From an uncultured Polaribacter sp. (GTDB taxonomy: Bacteria > Bacteroidota > Bacteroidia > Flavobacteriales > Flavobacteriaceae): DNA of 64,000 bases. The stretch is from the NCBI RefSeq assembly GCF_947503875.1, contig NZ_CANNFH010000003.1, positions 310,001 to 374,000 of the forward strand. Reading direction: 5' to 3'. Of the stretch, positions 61,585-64,000 are shown one piece after another (position 1 is the first letter of the stretch; each line of letters starts with the position of its first letter). Position numbers and translations under genes: made by a program. A model generated the notes under the pieces. It saw only the letters and a list, made by a program, of their open reading frames with translations. It was not told the origin of the DNA and made no database searches.

Positions 61585-64000
61585 TTATCTTAAAACAGCT
61601 GATACATTTTTCTCAAAACTTTGCTGTAACTTTTGCATAATCTTATCTATTTGTTTGTCTGCCAACGTTTTTGTTTCATCTTGCAAAATAAAACTAACCG
61701 CATAAGATTTTTTACCTTCTGGTAACTTATCTCCTTCATAAACATCAAACAAATCCACTTCTTTTAACAACTTTTTTTCTGTCTGAAAAGCTAAATTATA
61801 AATTTCTTTAAACGCTGTTTTTGTATCTAACAGTAATGCTAAATCTCTTTTTACAACAGGAAATTTAGGCAAATCTGTTACTTTAACATTTTTATTACCC
61901 ACCAATTTTAAAATAGTATCCCAGTTAAAATCTGCAAATAATACTTGTTGTTTTATGCCAAATTCTTTTAATATACTACGCTTAACAATTCCAAATTCTA
62001 CAAGTTTCATCTTCCCTAGACCTAAAGAAACACCTTCAGAAAAAATATCTTGTTTGGTTGGTGTTAATTTTGCTTTAGAAATTCCTATTCGTTCTAAAAC
62101 ACTATTAATTATTCCTTTTAAATAGAAAAAATCTGATGTTTTGGTGTCTATATTCCAATTATCTGCTGTTCTATTTCCTGTAATAAACAACGTTAAATGC
62201 TTATCTTCTTGGTATTTATCATTGTATTTATGATACGTTTTACCAAATTCATAGAATTTTAAAGCATTATTTTTTCTATTGATGTTATAAGCAACAGATT
62301 CTAAACCACTAAACAACAAAGACTGGCGTAGCACTTTTAAATCGTTACTTAAAGGATTTAACATGACTACACCTGCTTGTTCATTTATATTTTCTGATAA
62401 ATTAGTGTAAGAAGGCTTGGTTAAAGAGTTTGCCATAGTTTCATTAAAACCTAACGCACTCAATTGATTTGCAACAATGTTTTCTACTTTCGTATCTTTA
62501 TTAGAATCAAAAGAAATAGACGTGTTAAGCTTGTGAGAAAACTCTATGTTATTATAACCGTAAACTCTTAAAATTTCTTCTATAATATCTGCTTCTCGCT
62601 GCACATCTGTTCTGTAAGATGGTATGGTTAAACCTAAACCACCTTCAGTTTCGCTATTAATCTTAATTTCTAAAGAAGCTAAAATTTGTTTAATTGTATC
62701 TTTAGGAATTTCTTGACCTATTAATCTATACGCATTTTCGTAAGATAAAAATACTTGAAAATCTTGAATTTTTTCTGGGTAAAAGTCTGAAATATCTGAG
62801 GCCATTTTACCACCTGCATATTCTTCAATTAATAATGCAGCACGCTTTAAAGCATATTCCACAAAATTGATATCAATACCTCTTTCAAAACGGAAAGAAG
62901 CATCTGTATTTAACGCATGTCTTTTCGCTGTTTTTCTAACAGAAACCGGATTAAAATAAGCACTCTCTAAAAAAATAGAGGTAGTATTTTTAGTTACTCC
63001 AGATTTACTTCCTCCAAAAACACCAGCAATACAAAGCGGATTAGCGTCTGCATCACAAATCATAATATCTTCAGCAGACAATTCTCTTTCTACATCATCT
63101 AAAGTGGTAAACTTTGTGCCTTCTTCTAATGTTTGTACTAAAATTTTATTCCCTTTAATTTTTTGTGCATCAAAAGCGTGTAAAGGTTGGCCTAATTCGT
63201 GTAACACATAATTGGTAATGTCTACAATATTATTCTTAGGTGTTAAACCTATTGCTTTTAAACGGTTCTGAATCCATTCTGGAGAATCTTTTACCTCAAT
63301 ATCTGTAATGGTTATTCCACAATATCTTGGCGCCAATTCTTTATTTTCTACTTCAACATCAAAACGCAGTGTTCTTTCATCTACATGAAAATCACTAACT
63401 GAAGGAGAAATTAATTCTAAGTATATGTCATTTTGAATTAATCCTGCTTTTAAATCTCTTGCAACGCCAAAATGACTCATTGCGTCTGATCTATTTGGTG
63501 TCAAACCAATTTCAAAAACCTGATCTGTTTCTATATTAAAAACTTCTGCTGCTGGTTTACCAACTTCCAAAGTTTCGTCTAAAATCATAATTCCATCATG
63601 GCTACTACCTAAACCTAGTTCGTCTTCGGCACAAATCATTCCATGACTTTCTTCCCCTCTAATTTTTCCTTTTTTAATCTTAAATGCTTCGCCTTTATCA
63701 TCATATAAAGTAGTGCCTACTGTGGCAACCGGTACTTTTTGACCTGCAGCAACATTTGGTGCACCACATACAATTTGTACTGGTGCTTCTGCACCTAAAT
63801 CTACTGTAGTAACGTTTAATCTGTCTGCATTTGGGTGTTGTACACAAGTTAAAACGTGCCCAACCACAATTCCCTCTAAACTTCCTTTAATAGATTCTTT
63901 CGTTTCTATACCTTCTACCTCTAAACCTAAATCAGTTAATAATTCTCCAGTCTTTACAGCATCCCAATCTGTTTGTAAAAATTGTTTTAACCAATTGTAT
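61585..64000 (-). CDS. pheT: Phenylalanine-tRNA ligase beta subunit (5' end outside window)
   Basis: The visible frame runs from the right edge (YNWLKQFLQTDWDAVKTGEL at 63999 downward), missing only the first few codons (the expected MKIS). The GTG at 63867 is internal. The beta subunit forms the alpha2-beta2 synthetase, edits misacylated Tyr-tRNA and binds tRNA-Phe. Domains: N-terminal tRNA-binding OB fold (residues about 45-155, VVGHVLTCVQHPNADRLNV), B3/B4 editing domain, B5 (EGGLGLTIPSYRTDVQREAD), a pseudo-catalytic core, and the C-terminal FDX-ACB anticodon-binding domain (LPKFPVVKRDLALLLDTKTA, ending EKNVSAVLR). Terminator immediately follows. Confidence 0.96.
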   Translation of the reverse strand, partial: YNWLKQFLQTDWDAVKTGELLTDLGLEVEGIETKESIKGSLEGIVVGHVLTCVQHPNADRLNVTTVDLGAEAPVQIVCGAPNVAAGQKVPVATVGTTLYDDKGEAFKIKKGKIRGEESHGMICAEDELGLGSSHDGIMILDETLEVGKPAAEVFNIETDQVFEIGLTPNRSDAMSHFGVARDLKAGLIQNDIYLELISPSVSDFHVDERTLRFDVEVENKELAPRYCGITITDIEVKDSPEWIQNRLKAIGLTPKNNIVDITNYVLHELGQPLHAFDAQKIKGNKILVQTLEEGTKFTTLDDVERELSAEDIMICDADANPLCIAGVFGGSKSGVTKNTTSIFLESAYFNPVSVRKTAKRHALNTDASFRFERGIDINFVEYALKRAALLIEEYAGGKMASDISDFYPEKIQDFQVFLSYENAYRLIGQEIPKDTIKQILASLEIKINSETEGGLGLTIPSYRTDVQREADIIEEILRVYGYNNIEFSHKLNTSISFDSNKDTKVENIVANQLSALGFNETMANSLTKPSYTNLSENINEQAGVVMLNPLSNDLKVLRQSLLFSGLESVAYNINRKNNALKFYEFGKTYHKYNDKYQEDKHLTLFITGNRTADNWNIDTKTSDFFYLKGIINSVLERIGISKAKLTPTKQDIFSEGVSLGLGKMKLVEFGIVKRSILKEFGIKQQVLFADFNWDTILKLVGNKNVKVTDLPKFPVVKRDLALLLDTKTAFKEIYNLAFQTEKKLLKEVDLFDVYEGDKLPEGKKSYAVSFILQDETKTLADKQIDKIMQKLQQSFEKNVSAVLR

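Overview
The window is a contiguous, gene-dense, low-GC chromosomal stretch from a member of the Bacteroidota, almost certainly a marine Flavobacteriaceae (Polaribacter/Tenacibaculum-like). The evidence is the protein families (T9SS sorting domain, DUF5777, DUF3822, DUF3857, the SurA trio, a CarB without the MGS domain), the near absence of Shine-Dalgarno motifs, and several promoters of the Bacteroidetes type (TTTG, 19-20 bp, TAnnTTTG). Both ends cut genes: a nitrate reductase at the left edge and pheT at the right edge.

Layout. 1-4.7 kb: nitrate assimilation, with a molybdopterin nitrate reductase fused to an FAD/NAD(P)H and [2Fe-2S] electron-input module, then an unusual siroheme-reductase-like/rubredoxin fusion. 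4.8-10 kb: rlmH, a membrane XRE regulator, rdgB, an iron-siderophore-type ABC permease/ATPase pair whose ATPase has no normal start codon, and an M28 lipoprotein peptidase. 10-16.2 kb: a thioesterase, then the most unusual block: two divergent, paralogous OB-fold / YceI / DUF5777 beta-barrel cassettes around a membrane-bound LytTR regulator, one of them also carrying a c-type cytochrome lipoprotein. 16.3-24 kb: housekeeping (carB, rpmH, pyrG, yidC). 24.2-29.5 kb: a 1757-residue secreted multidomain protein with a T9SS tail. 29.5-38.3 kb: cysteine desulfurase, Smr protein, ArsC-like phosphatase, two tandem PPK2 polyphosphate kinases, an LpxR-like outer-membrane protein, a RecD-like helicase, DUF3822 and rsmD.

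38.3-43.4 kb is a minus-strand envelope-biogenesis operon (DUF493, three SurA-like proteins, MoxR ATPase). 43.5-49.3 kb: an AAA_28 kinase-like protein, recQ, fmt, HU, YqgE, a class IV aminotransferase and a START-like protein. At 49.4 kb a tRNA with anticodon CAT is followed by a terminator, a short tandem repeat and what looks like the first codons of a lost integrase, then a complete tyrosine recombinase. 51-64 kb is again core: ychF, ferredoxin, a LuxC-like acyl-CoA reductase, serC, serA, yggS, an exonuclease/GIY-YIG-like fusion, a DUF3857 protein with a dead transglutaminase fold, lysE-type exporter, pyrD and pheT.

No CRISPR array, rRNA, intact insertion sequence or prophage was seen. Two small families of dispersed palindromic repeats occur in intergenic regions and, in two cases, directly abut or supply a start codon. 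The best candidate for an undescribed system is the mirrored OB-fold/YceI/DUF5777 pair with its cytochrome and membrane LytTR regulator (10.7-16.2 kb).
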